DNA of 64,000 nt from Chrysoperla carnea (GCF_905475395.1 NC_058338.1:14274935-14338934), one strand, 5' to 3'. Counted from the stretch's first letter, positions 26,045 through 37,929 are shown. Notes: generated by a model from the letters alone, not told the origin. Translations and numbers: made by a program.

Positions 26045-28867
26045 ATGATTCAAAAGGTTTTTTTTTCTAACAAAACAAAATTATTATTATTTATTTTAAA
26101 ATTATTTTGTGTTTTTTTTAGATAAATGTGATTTTGTTACTAATTTTGTGTAGTGCTTCAATTTTTCATTGTTACCGATATTCGGAAAATGTTGGAATCG
26201 TTGAAAATAATATTTTAAGCGAATCAAATATTGTTTATACATCGTTAGGTAGAATTTTAGGATCAACAAATTTTAAAACGCGTTTAGGGAAAATTATTTA
26301 TGCATTCCGTGGTATACGATTCGCAGAGCCACCAATTGGAAATCGAAGATTTCAGGTACGTTTTTATTTTGATTATCAAATTTGTTAAGAAATAGTACGC
26401 TCCCTGGATAAACACAATATATTCGTAGAACTATTATATCTGTTCAGGAGTATCAGGAACGGCTTGTGATGTGGTGAATAATGTTTTTTATAAACTTAAA
26501 TATCGTATGCGATATTTCAAAACGTTAAATTTATCGATAAAATTATGAAATACAAGTGATTGATTTAGAACGTTAAATTCTCTGATGATGAAGTAATGAC
26601 ATCATAGAATTGGGTTATATTCGTAAAACCACTTTTGAAAAGCTTCATTGGGCAAAAGCACTTTTGACTGGTATGTCAGTAGTGGTGGTTTTGACGGATT
26701 TTGCCAGTTTAAAGTAGTGTTGACCTATGAATTTTGATTGCAACATACATTTTTATTATAGCCACCAGAACCAAGGAGATCGTGGGGTGATGATATTTTA
26801 AATGCTACTGAAGAAGGGCCAGCTTGCCCACAAACTGTCCGAATTACTTCTGAATTTCCATATCGCATATCTGAAGATTGTTTACGTTTGAATATTTATA
26901 CAACCAAGGTAAATCAAGTTAAAAAAATTCAAAACTCAGTCTAAATGAATGCACATTGGGTGAAATTAATAAAATATATCTTTACTCAGATGCCTGGCGG
27001 TCTAGATAACTCTTTACGTCCGGTAATGGTATTTTTTCATTCTGGTGAATTTTATGGAATGTCTGGTATTTCTTATTTTCTTGGACCGGAATATTTATTA
27101 GATGCAGATAATATACTGGTTACTGTTAATTATCGCCTTGGTGCCTTAGGTAAGCACAAAAAAAAACTATTGTTTGAAATTTTTGAAATGTTGAAGTTTA
27201 GGTTTTATAAGCACTGGTGATGAACATGCACCTGGAAATTTAGGACTTAAAGATCAGGTATTTGCATTAAGGTGGATTCAAAATCATATTCAAGATTTTG
27301 GAGGCGATCCAAATCAAGTAACAATTATGGGAAGCAGTGTGGCTTTACATTTGGTATCACCAATGTCGAAAGGTAAAATGTACATTAATTTTGTACGTAA
27401 AAAAAATTGAAACCCATTATACTTTAGGTCTATTTCATCGAGGAATCGTCATGAGTGGATTACCAAAAGCAACATTAGAAACACCCAAACATCAGTATCA
27501 TTTAGCTGAAAAACAAGCTGAACTTCTTGATTGTCCCAGTAGCAATAGCTTAGAAATTCTTGAGTGTTTAAAGACAAAAGATGCTGAAGATATATCCACG
27601 ACATTATCTAGTTTTCAAGAGCTTGGCTTAGATCCAATATTAATTTGGAAGCCAGTTGTAGAGCCAGCTCACTCTGGTGAAAAGTTTTTAACCGACGATC
27701 CCAATAAATTGTTTAAAGAAGGAAAATTTACTAAAGTTCCCATATTGTGTGGAATAACCGATAATGAATTTGCTTACTTAGCTTATGGTAAGTAATAAGA
27801 TAAAACAGATTTGCAAAAAAATGTTTTTTTTTCAAGCAAAGTACATAAAATTGCAAAACTTGTTTAAAAAATTCAATAAAACTTTATTTTTTTGTAGAGG
27901 TTGTAAATAATAAAACTGTTTTAAATGAATGGAATAATAATTTTGCGTATGCCGCGCCAATTGGAATAGGCTATGAAAGAAACACTAGCAGATCCAAAAA
28001 TATTAGTGATTCTTTACGAAGTTTTTATTTTTCTGATTCTGAAATTAATGAATCTACCGTAGAGCAATTGGGTAAGGTAAGGTAAATTTTATATTTGTTT
28101 TACTGAATCCCATTTTTAGGATCAACACATTATATGAAAATCGATATTATCTAAAATAACCTTAGAATCTTTTGAGATTTGAAATCCCTAGTATTATTCC
28201 ATCCCTTCATATCTCTTTCCAATTAGTCCAATGGTTATATGTACCTTTCTACAAAATCTCATTTAATAATCTCATTAATAATACTTTTTTTAATTTAATG
28301 AAGATGTATGCGGATGGTATGGCCGGATTCGTAATGAACCGTTTTGCAAACTTAATATCCCAATGGAATCCTTTTCCAATTTATTTCTATAAGTTTGCAT
28401 ATAAAGGGCTAAACAGTTACTTCTATTTACCGAAATTAAATCGACCAATAGGTAAGATAATAACAATCCCGACTATTTTCTTCAAAAATTAATTTATAAT
28501 ACAAATTTTTAGGTCCAGTTCATTACGATGATTTAATTTACATATTTTTTATACGGCATCAAAAATTTCCATTATTTGGTCCAAATGATCCAGCAATTAG
28601 GACTGTGGAACGAATGACAAAACTTTATACAAATTTTGCAAAATTTGGGTAAATATTTGATCACTAAGCGATATTATCTGTTTTTATGTTTCTAATAAAT
28701 TTTCTAGAAATCCAACACCAGAAAAAGATCCAATAACTGATCGAGTTATTTGGGAGCCATTCACAAGTGATAATAAAAAATATATGAATATTCAATGTAC
28801 ATTAAAAATGAAACAAGATATGTTCGCTGAGCGTTATGCAATTTGGAATCGACTATTTCCTATATAA
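26045..28867 (+). CDS. Carboxylesterase-like B, nucleophile motif deleted (probably non-catalytic)
   Basis: Ten exons with continuous frame: 26045-26056, 26122-26355, 26762-26908, 26990-27149, 27202-27372, 27428-27787, 27898-28076, 28304-28451, 28513-28648 and 28708-28867; 568 aa. The first exon (MIQK) is inferred because exon 2 opens in phase 0 with no usable ATG and continues a hydrophobic leader ([12 protein letters not shown]); its donor AAG|GTTTTT is weak. Family blocks: [38 protein letters not shown] and [12 protein letters not shown]. Where paralogue A has G-Y-S-A-G, this protein reads [14 protein letters not shown]: about five codons including the catalytic Ser are absent, after Gly228, with the frame intact. 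Glu355 (GITDNEF) and His474 ([12 protein letters not shown]) remain. All exons, splice sites and the stop are sound, so it looks like a retained, secreted pseudo-enzyme rather than a decaying pseudogene. A sequencing or assembly error is the alternative. It shares most residues with esterase A in the middle exons. Confidence 0.92.
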
Positions 28868-28933
28868 AAAATAAAGAACTCCTGTAAAATCATTTTTTTC
28901 ATTCGAAGAATTTTGTAACTTCAAATGTATAAA

Positions 28934-28939
28934 AATAAA
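28934..28939 (+). terminator. Candidate poly(A) signal of esterase B
   Basis: AATAAA about 67 bp after the stop. Another AATAAA at 28870-28875 lies almost on the stop codon and is less likely to be used. Confidence 0.5.
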
Positions 28940-28984
28940 TGCGAACGAAGTTATGTTTTTGTCTATAATTTATGTTTTACAATT

Positions 28985-29745
28985 AATTTGTTCAAAAACG
29001 ATAAAACTCAGTATATAAGGTTATTTTGGACCCAAAAAGTACAAAAATCGGGTGCATTTGAAGACTGCACGAATAGTTTTTAAGATACGGACTAAAATCG
29101 ATCCAAATATTGCGATATCTCAAAAAACTCTGTATCCAATCATTAAATTAACCTGATTTTTATACTTTTTGGGTCAAAATTACCCCATCCACCGAGTTTC
29201 ATCAAATTCCAAAACAAAATTTTTTTTTGCGTTTTTCTGGATTTTTTCCAAGGGGTACCCCTTAAAAAAATTGGATAAAATCGAAAAATTTTGTTTACGT
29301 CCAATTTCGATAAAACTCGTATATAAGGTAATTTTGACCCTAAAAATATAAAAATCGGGTGCATTTATCGACTGGTCGAATAGTTTTTGAGATAAGGACT
29401 AAAATTGATCAAAATATTGCGATATCTCAGAAACTATGCTTCCAATCATTAAATTAACCTGATTTTTATACTTTTTGGGTCAATATTACCCCATCCACCG
29501 AGTTTCATCAAATTCCAAAACAAAATTTTTTTTGCGTTTTTCTGGATTTTTTCCAAGGGGTACCCCTTAAAAAAATTGGATAAAATCGAAAAATTTTGTT
29601 TGCGTCCAATTTCGATAAAACTCGTATATAAGGTAATTTTGACCCTTAAAATACAAAAATCGGGTGCATTTATCGACTGGTCGAATAGTTTTTGACATAC
29701 GGACTAAAATCGAACCGAACAATGCGATATCTCAGAAATTCTCCG
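28985..29745. repeat. ~307-bp tandem repeat array, about 2.4 units, with internal inverted blocks
   Basis: The landmark CGATAAAACTC occurs at 28,999, 29,308 and 29,613 (spacing 309 and 305 bp). Each unit also holds CCAAGGGGTACCCCTT, itself a palindrome-like block, and two opposed copies of a segment containing ACTTTTTGGGTCAAAATTA or its complement, so single units can fold back. A diverged, inverted copy of the same sequence lies at about 40,440-40,800. It is non-coding and immediately follows esterase B. Confidence 0.8.
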
Positions 29746-30557
29746 TTGTAACAGTTAAGTAGATGGTTTCTATGTTATCTACGAATGAATGAAAATTATA
29801 TCGATAAAACAGGTAGTATATTTAAAGGAAAATGTAGAGTAGACATTTTCAAGAGATGGCATCAGTATGTAAAAATCAACGTTCTAAAACTCAACGAAAA
29901 TTGAAATTCTTTTATCAAGGAAAAAGTAATTATAGAAAATCTATAAAGAACATTTCTGGTGGGAAACACTTCAAATTGAGGCAAATCTATTTCAATATGA
30001 CTTGCCTCAATTTCAAGTAGAAAATTTGAATAGAACTAAAAATGGATTTTTATTTAGGTTTTTGATTTCATCAGCAAAAACTGTTCATACAAACATCACT
30101 TTTTTATCGTTTTTCTTTATAATATTTTTTCTCAAATTTCCTCATCTCTTTTTGTAGAATTTTCTTATACAAGTGTTTATTCTAGGTAAAAATATGATAT
30201 GAATAAATGTTCTAACTTAGATCAGATTTATTCGAAATGTACAATTGCTCTAACAATATGATACACCTAATATAACTGAATACATAGTATATACCTAATT
30301 AATAATGTAAATGAGATATTTAATTACAAAATTAGTTGTGAAATAATGAATTTTAGTATCTGGTTAATTAGTAAGTTAGTTATTACATGTAATTAATACT
30401 ATAATCAGAATATGTAATTAGAAAATAATTGGTAAAATTGTTTTAAAGTTGTGTAGGCAAAGTTCTTACATATGTTATAAACAAGTTACATGTTTAAGAA
30501 AAAGTAAGTTTTCATAAGGCATCGTCTACGAACAATTTATTCTCGGTTTCTTGATTT
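29746..30557. other. Intergenic stretch, nothing recognised
   Basis: AT-rich DNA with short tandem-like AATTAGT patches near 30,300-30,420. No gene or paired repeat was seen. Confidence 0.4.
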
Positions 30558-30760
30558 TTAACCGACTTCTAAAAAGGAAAATGAATTCTCAATTCGACTG
30601 AGTTTTTTTTTATGTTTGTAACGTCAGAACTTTCGAGTGGGTGAACCGATTTTGATGAATTTTTTGTATTTGAAACCTGGTGCTTCTCGTATGGTACTAT
30701 GCATCTCAATATTAATAATTTTAATTCAAATTAAAATTTTTTATTCGAATTAAAATTATC
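30558..30760. mobile_element. Truncated copy of the AACCGACTTC MITE family
   Basis: Begins AACCGACTTCTAAAAAGG and continues with CTCAATTCGACTGAGTTTTT, matching the left part of the 2,147-2,524 MITE. No matching right terminal repeat was found, so it is a fragment. Confidence 0.55.
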
Positions 30761-30794
30761 GCTATTGATAATTCCGATTTCAAATTAAAATTAT

Positions 30795-31135
30795 CAATCT
30801 ATATCTGTCTGTCTGTCCGTGTGTCATCACGATTACTCAAAAACGAAAAGAGATATCAATATGAAATTTTTATAATTTGCTGGGGACGTTAAAAGCAAGA
30901 AGTTCAAATAAAAAAAAATTTTCCTTCTAAAAAAATAAACAACTTTTGTTTGAAACATTTTTTTGTAAACATCACTGTTTACCCATGAGAGCACAAATTG
31001 TATAGTATATATTATATGGGTGTATCAATTATATGTGTGTGACATGTATCTATGTGTAAGGTGGCAGAGTAATCACCACTATCTTTACATGGTATTTCAA
31101 CAATTAACTCAGTCAATTGTTTGTTTTCACTTTTT
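30795..31135 (-). repeat. Interspersed repeat family X, partial inverted copy
   Basis: Shares the TGTCTGTCTGTCCGTG tract, the AAACATCACTGTTTACC block (30,965-30,985) and the end ATGGTATTTCAACAATTAACTC with the copy at 56,745-57,310, in the same orientation as that copy. Confidence 0.65.
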
Positions 31136-31659
31136 TTTAAAAATTATCTTGTTATTTGAATATCGTCGAAAAGGCACGATTTTGATAGCAGTCTCTAAAA
31201 TTTCTTGTCAAATACTACGCCTGACACTAAACCTATAAACATCGAGCCGTGAGTGTTTTGATTTTTCTGAATAGATATTATTTCAGTGTGATACTAACAT
31301 GTATAATTGAAATGAATATGCTATCATTTGCATATAAAATTATATGCAATTATCTTATCTTAATTTACATAAATTTATTCAAGTTTTGAAATACTTGCAA
31401 TAATGAAATTATATACTTGTTCAATTTTATAATATAAATTAATGATGAAATTGTCTCGAATGTAGAATGGTCGATTACTAAATTTGGCTGCGTTATTTTA
31501 TGCCATGATAAATATTGTACACAAATATATATGATTCATAAGGAAAATAGGTAGAAGCCGATATGATATTAATTTTACTACAATTGTATTTTGTATATAT
31601 AAAATAAATCTTATTTTATGATTTATTGAGAATGAATACTTAGTTTAGTTTCAGAATGA

Positions 31660-32034
31660 TCTCTATATGTTTAAATTGTGAAAGTAAGGATGTTTGTTTG
31701 TTTGTTTGCTACGCTTTCACGCTAAAAACTAGCGAATGGTTTATAATGAAACTGTATTGCAATATAGCTCACGCATCAGAATAACACATGAGCTATAAAT
31801 TAGAAAGATATAGATTTAAAAAAAAAAATTAAGAAACCATAATTTAAAGATTTCTGTAAAAATTTAAAACAGTAAATGTCAAACGATTCATGGCCACCTT
31901 TTCTGATATACACAATGAATTATGACTATTTTAAAATTTAAAAAATTGAAAACTGTGCATATCAAAAGAGTTGGAGACAATAATGCGGTTGTTTTTACTT
32001 TTAAGCCCAGTGAAGCGGGCGGGTATCAAGCTAG
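31660..32034 (+). mobile_element. Helitron-like non-autonomous element, copy 1
   Basis: Starts TCTCTATATG after an A and ends CTAG before a T, the A|TC...CTAG|T arrangement of Helitrons. A small hairpin sequence CCCAGTGAAGCGGG sits about a dozen bases before the end. Inside, GTGAAAGTAAGGATGTTTGT and the conserved CGCTAAAAACTAGCGAATGG block recur in the copies at 55.1, 62.5 and 63.95 kb. No Rep/helicase coding sequence is present, so mobility would depend on a partner elsewhere. Confidence 0.75.
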
Positions 32035-33261
32035 TTATCTTATATTGTAAATTCGATTTACAATATTACAAGTGAAAAATAGGTCACAATAGTGCAATTC
32101 TATAAAACTATACGGTTTGAAAAATTATCTTTATAAGACCTGAAGTATTATTAATATGGTAAAATGATTGAGTTAATATTACCGCAAGTTCTGAATGTAG
32201 ACGAAACGAAAGTTGTTAACTGATTTGCATTTCTAAGATCTTTAGAAATCCGTAAATCCGTGTTTCCAAAGCAAAACTTTCGACGGTAATACATTTAACT
32301 AACTTTGCGAAAGTATGCTGGCCAGTTTTATTACAGTAGGCTTAAATAATACTTTGCAGCTAATTATTTGGCGATCTAAACGATCAAAAATTCTGCAACT
32401 TCGATATCTCACAGCTAACATTATTCTGATAATGTGAAAAAATAGGACATATATTATAGACCTGAAGTATATACAGCATTCATTCTGAAAATACCTTAAT
32501 GGGATACTTACCATGTATTGACTTATAAAATGAAAGAAACGCCCACCACTTTTGGATGTGTTCTGACGGTATCCTATACTTATCATTACAATTTCTTCTG
32601 CATTTGTTTCAGCACAAACTTAGCTTGTTATTATCAACGATACACTGGCAATGGAATCGAAACTACACTGGTAATGAATTCGAAGCTTCAGTTTACATTG
32701 GATTCTCAAACTATAAAATTCGCTGTAATCCAGAAAATCTGTTGAAGATAGTTAGTTTAACTGAAGCTATGAACTAATTCCACTTATTGAGGCTTAAGGT
32801 ATTGCGGTACGATTGTATTTTTATTTAAAAAAATAATATTTTTGAATAATATTTAGAAATCTTTAAATTGTATTTGTTTTATAGCAGAAAAATCTTATTA
32901 AATTCACAACAAATGGTTTTCACCCTTAAATCCAATAAATACTAGTCTCATAAATTTGACGTAATATTTAAATTTGAAATATCTTTATATATATTTCTAG
33001 GTATCAAGTTTATTTATTTCGTAATTTTCTACGTTTAGAGAGGTATATTTATTACAACTGATTTGAATATGAAAAGATTTTCACATAGCTTTTATACAGT
33101 GATGGGAAAAAGTTCGGAAACCCACAAACTACATTCAAGTTGTTCAAGTTCTTTATGGAAGGCAATATAATTAAAGAAGAGATTTTGTGATGAAAAAAAG
33201 ACAAGCTCACACACCACAGAGGGAGGGGATTGGTAGGAAATAAATTGGCAGTATATAGTCG
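32035..33261. other. Intergenic stretch with unassigned short frames
   Basis: Overlapping open frames around 32,518-32,777 include one preceded by a TTTCAG acceptor-like site and ending with NLLKIVSLTEAMN. No donor, domain or family could be recognised, so it is not called as a gene. The rest is AT-rich and featureless. Confidence 0.35.
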
Positions 33262-33550
33262 GTGTGGTACTGAGTTCGTTTGAATGCGATCCCTGTAGAT
33301 CACACGACTGACTTCCCAGAGGGTGAAAAACATTAAAAAAAGGTCTTGTTAGCCTTCATAGATTATTCTTCGAACATATACTGCAGCTTATGGAACGATC
33401 ATTACCTCCATAGATAAATCATGTGTTTTATCCACTTTTCAAATTCTGTTTATTCAGTTTTTTCCAGTTTTTTATTACCATTAAAAAACGGCTCAACTAA
33501 TTCTGCTGGAAACTCTTTCAGTTCTTAAATACGCGATAACGCGTCGAATA
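33262..33550. repeat. Interspersed repeat family Y, copy 1
   Basis: Matches about 42,115-42,412 in inverted orientation over roughly 290 bp, including GGTCTTGTTAGC, AATTCTGTTTATTCAG-type and GGCTCAACTAAT blocks, with scattered differences. It is non-coding. The two copies would form an inverted pair 8.6 kb apart. Confidence 0.7.
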
Positions 33551-33943
33551 AGCCCAGTCATTTACAAAAAAAATTTACACATCATTATTTTGAGCGGACC
33601 ATATTAAAATCGGTAACTTTTAAATCATCGTCCGGTCATCACCCTAACTCCTCTAAGCTGAGTAAACGGCTTTCTTGAACTAAAATTTCAGAACTTTTTC
33701 TTGAACAGTTTTAAAGTAATTTGAGAGTTGCCGAACTTTTTCTCATCAATGTATATACGTACATATATTACCTGATAAAATAAATAAATATCGTATTTGG
33801 CAAGTTATATTTACAATTGTACACGATGAGTTACTTTAGTCATTTGCTATGTTATATTTTCTGGTTTCTCTTTTCACAATGGTAGTTGCATGTGATTTCT
33901 TCCAAAAATCAATTTTTAAAAGAAATAAGAAAAAAACAATGGG

Positions 33944-34800
33944 CTGAGTTAATTGTTGAAATACCCTGTATAGAAAGTGTTGAATGTCAGTGCTTACATT
34001 ATTTTTAATAAATTATGTGTTAAATAAAATCTGAAAATAAAAAAACAAGTCCAATATTTTACAAATCGATTTTAACAGCCGGGGCTCATAAAAATCTAGA
34101 CAGACTCAAATGTTCCCAATAATGAGATCCGACTGTTGAATTCGCCATATATTTACATACAAGATACGCGCGAAAAATATAACCACTCCTTGGCAGTCGG
34201 GTAAAAATTAGTCAAAAAGCCGCTACTTTGGTTTTCGAAGTTTTTCAAAACTGTTTTATAGATTTTTTTGTCGTTTTTCGTTTTCGAGAACCTTTCAAAA
34301 GACTACTTGTTGAAGCTACCTGCAAATCGATTCTCTACCTTTTATAGTTTTTGAGAAAATTAATACCAAAGATTTGTACCAAATTGCGCCCTCACGGGTT
34401 AGCAATGATGTTTACGAAAGATTTATTCAAAGGTTATTTATTTTTTTTAAATAAACTTTTTTATATTTAGAGTTTTGTTTTGGGTCTTACGATCCAATTG
34501 ACCTATATGTTTATTTTAAATAAATTAGGAAAGTTCATTATTTTTCAGTTTATTTTGGACATCAATTCAATTTTTACGTCCTGAGCACGCTATAAAAATT
34601 TCAGCTTGATATCTTTTTTAGTTTTTGACTTATCGTGCTGATAGCCAGGCAAACATATAGATAGACTGACAACCGGAAATGGACTAATTAGATTTTTTGA
34701 ACACACCATAATTTTGTTCGATTCATCAATATTTTTAATCGTTACAAACTTGGAACTAAAATTAGTATACCTTGATATGTATTTCAAGCATATATAAGAT
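33944..34800 (+). repeat. Interspersed repeat family X, copy interrupted in the middle
   Basis: The left block (GAGTTAATTGTTGAAATACC, from 33,944) and the right block (about 34,385-34,800, with GGGTCTTACGATCCAATTG and TTTTTACGTCCTGAGCACGC) follow the order of the 4,490-4,983 copy. About 350 bp of sequence unrelated to that copy lies between them, suggesting an insertion or rearrangement. Confidence 0.6.
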
Positions 34801-36780
34801 AAAAATTGATTTTGGGAATTACCAAAAAGGATTCCCATATAATATTTAAAAAAAAAATTAAACATCCTTCTATAAATAGTATTGCTTACAATATTTGCAT
34901 TAATGAAAAGCTAAACACAACTGGTTGGAAAATTATTCACTTTTTGAACCGATATGCCTACACAACACACAAGAATGAAAAATGCAATATAGCCATCGAA
35001 GCTTCACGTTGCGCAGAAGTGTGCCACAGACACTGTGTGTTATATACATTACATCCTCCCAAAAACCGATTGGACATGGTTTGCGTCTGTACTTACACAT
35101 ATTATCTATGAGAAGCGACGCGACGCGGCACGATTCACATTATTATATTCCGACGCGATACTCTCTATGTGAATAAATTTTTCGAAAATATTACACAAGC
35201 ATAGTCGGTTACCTTAAAATGATGAACTAAATGCAATTTTAGTTATACACAACAATCGGTGAAGACTAGATCAGTGAAGATTGTTGTATTGTTTCACGGT
35301 CATTTTATTCGCCGCCTCGATCAAATAATTCTTTTATCTCTGTCTTATGTATTATAGTTAAGTATATTTTGTATTATTTTAGTACCTGTAAGTGTAAGTA
35401 ATAAATATATCGCGCGTAATACTGGATGCGTGGTTTTTTATTTATTTAATTTTTTAAAACAAAAACTATATTCAAACAACTTTCACATTTTATCTTTTTT
35501 TTTTCTTTGTTTAAATAATAATTAAGTAATAATTAACTGATCTTAATTAGTCATTTAATTTAATTAATAAACTAGTTTGTTTAATTTAATTTAAAAAGAA
35601 GTAATAATTTTTAAATCAAGTCGTTTATACAACACATATGTTTTTTAAATTTGTTTGAACTGTTTATTGAGTTGAAATTTTTTCCAAAAGGTGAGTAGCA
35701 AAATATTTTTTAAAAATTACTGTTTTTTTTTTAATATTTCTCTATTAAGGAGGTATGTGAGCTTTTTGCAAAATTCAGAAAAAAAATTTGGAAGTTATAG
35801 CAGTTTCATTAAAAAAGGTCCGCCACAGTAGTGCCGGTATTTTAAATTTTGCTAAGGACTTGGTAAATTTTCATTCTATGATTATTTTACAAATTTTCTA
35901 TTTTTTTTTTGGAAATGAAATCCTTCTGCAAAAACTGAAATCTGTTAATTTTCATTTATTTGAAGTAAAAATTTGATGCGGCGATTTCAAATACAATATG
36001 AAAATTGCTTGGTCAGATCTAGTTTTTCAATAATATTAAAATTCAAGAACATCGCTTTTTCGCTGTGTTCGAGTTTCTGAAGCAATGCCATAAAGTTTGT
36101 TTCCACAAAATGCTTAACAGTATCTGTTCTTCCCCTTCTCATTTTGAATTAAGTCAATATTGCTCTTTTTGTGCCAGAAAATCGAATAGTTCAGAAATTT
36201 ATAAAATAAAATATGCAAACGCGATACATTTCATACAACAAAATTTCGATTAAAGCGAATTTTTTTGTAAATGCAAATTTTACAATCAAAAATTTTAAAT
36301 AGGCTTTGAAGAGTACGAAATTTTTTACTTTCAGAAGCCGTTAAGGCTTTTGTGGTAAAACATTATCTAACATTATGACAGTTTTGGAGAAATCTATGAA
36401 AACATACCTATTATTTATCTACCGTTTTGGCATAAGATCAATGTTAAAAATGCTTACTTTTAAAGTCATTTATGTATTTAAATAATCGTACAAACCCCTT
36501 CCAAAATTTTCAGAATTGATGAAAATTTAAGCCAACTTCATATAAGAAAAACCAAGCTTTTTTACCAAAATTGCCCTGGCACTAGTACATCCTTAAGTCC
36601 TTCAAAAATTATTAGAATTTCTCTCATCACGAGAGTAAAGATGTTAGCAACAAAATATTATTATTTTTCGGGCCTGTTTCGTAAGTTTAATATAAATCGT
36701 ATTCAGTAAATAAAATAAACTTGTGAAAGAAATATGGTCAAATCAAATTAATTTAATTATTAATGGGTTAACTACATTTT
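34801..36780. other. Intergenic stretch with a GC-richer block
   Basis: No gene recognised. A GC-richer segment at about 35,105-35,425 (GAAGCGACGCGACGCGG to ATATATCGCGCGTAATACTGG, with an AATAAA near 35,400) contrasts with its surroundings and resembles the composition of an LTR, but has no partner here. The stretch around 36,330-36,600 resembles 4,200-4,500, with shared TTTTGGAGAAAT and TTTTCAGAATTGAT blocks: another low-copy interspersed repeat. Confidence 0.4.
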
Positions 36781-37068
36781 TTGTTGCCTTGGTAGAGGCT
36801 ATTATATCTTTGGGTATTAACCAATTCCGTCCGTGGTATGCTTAGGGTAGCGGGTTCGATTCCCGCCGTCGCAACAAAATTAATTTAAGTAATGGGCTGG
36901 TGTAGAGCATGGCAAAGGCATGAAGGAGATGCACTCAGCCTCTGAAATTGAGGAGCTGATAAATGAAATTATCAGCGGAAAGGTGGTAAAACACATATAT
37001 GCTATCACAATCGGCCTAAGCCTAATTGTGTCCTTCGTGGACAGCCAATATAACCTAACCTAACCTAT
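36781..37068 (+). mobile_element. tRNA-related SINE-like repeat with LINE-like 3' tail
   Basis: The head (36781-36877) has a 7-bp acceptor-like pairing, TTGTTGC with GCAACAA. It also carries a good polymerase III B-box, GGTTCGATTCCC, and an A-box-like TTGGTAGAGGC near its start. A tRNA-unrelated body follows, then a tail GGACAGCCAATATAACC and CTAACC repeats ending near 37,068. The tail resembles that of the LINE fragment at 19.1 kb. The head is longer (97 bp) than a tRNA and does not fold into a standard cloverleaf by eye, so this is a SINE or tRNA pseudogene rather than a tRNA gene. Confidence 0.65.
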
Positions 37069-37929
37069 GTATCAATAATTATAAGATTTTTTTCAAATTT
37101 TTGATAATTTTTCTTGTCTATTCGAATTGCTAGAAAATTATCACGGAAGTATATCTACGTTCGGATTCACTTGAAAAAAAAAAAATTTTATGATATTAAA
37201 AAAAAAAATTTTATGATTTAGTTGATTAACGGAGCGAACGTGTGCTTGGTTATTTTTCCACAGTATGGGGTAAATTTTATAGTATCTGTCTTTGTTTTTG
37301 TTTTTCTTTTTATTGGAAGAATTTTATATATGAGATATTTTTATGACTGCTATTTTATATTTGTAATTTCCAATATGTATTGTTCAAGTATGGAGATGAT
37401 TTTTAGCTTACCATTTACTTAAAAAATGATAAAATAAGAAAGCATCTGTAATCTAATCAGAAAAAAAAAGCCATTCCCTTGCAAACTTTGGAGTTACATT
37501 CAAACGTCGTCGTGTGTTTTTTTCCCTGGCTCTTATACTCTTCGACATAATCGTTGTCAAAAAAATTCTACATACAACGTCTGGGAAAATAACAACAAAA
37601 AATAAATAACAAATTTCGATTTAATTATAGCGTGGTATCAAATTAAAGGGCGTAAATAGCACTTTTCAAAAATGTATATATATATTGATTATTGATATAC
37701 GTAATCACGAAATTATGACCTCAAAATAGTTTAAAATGTATGTATTTTCGTCTGTTCCCTCCGAGCTTCTAAACTACTTATCATAATTTGACAATGAGGT
37801 ATCGTTAGAAGCGTCTTGATCGTCCGCTGGTTATAGGCTATGTACCGTCACATTAAATTGAATACGGCGTCCTCTAGAGAGCATAATGTTATGACAGCAC
37901 TTTTCTAATATATATATTCTTATGAAATT

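Noticed and set aside
32518-32777. Possible exon after a TTTCAG acceptor, ending NLLKIVSLTEAMN
   Set aside because: No upstream exon, no family recognised and only about 55 codons after the acceptor; chance is as likely.
34806-35176. Two overlapping frames of 64-101 codons
   Set aside because: No domain, no splice context, and they begin in the repeat family X margin.
36781-36877. Functional tRNA gene
   Set aside because: The B-box and acceptor pairing are good, but the length (97 bp) and lack of convincing D and anticodon arms fit a SINE head or pseudogene better.
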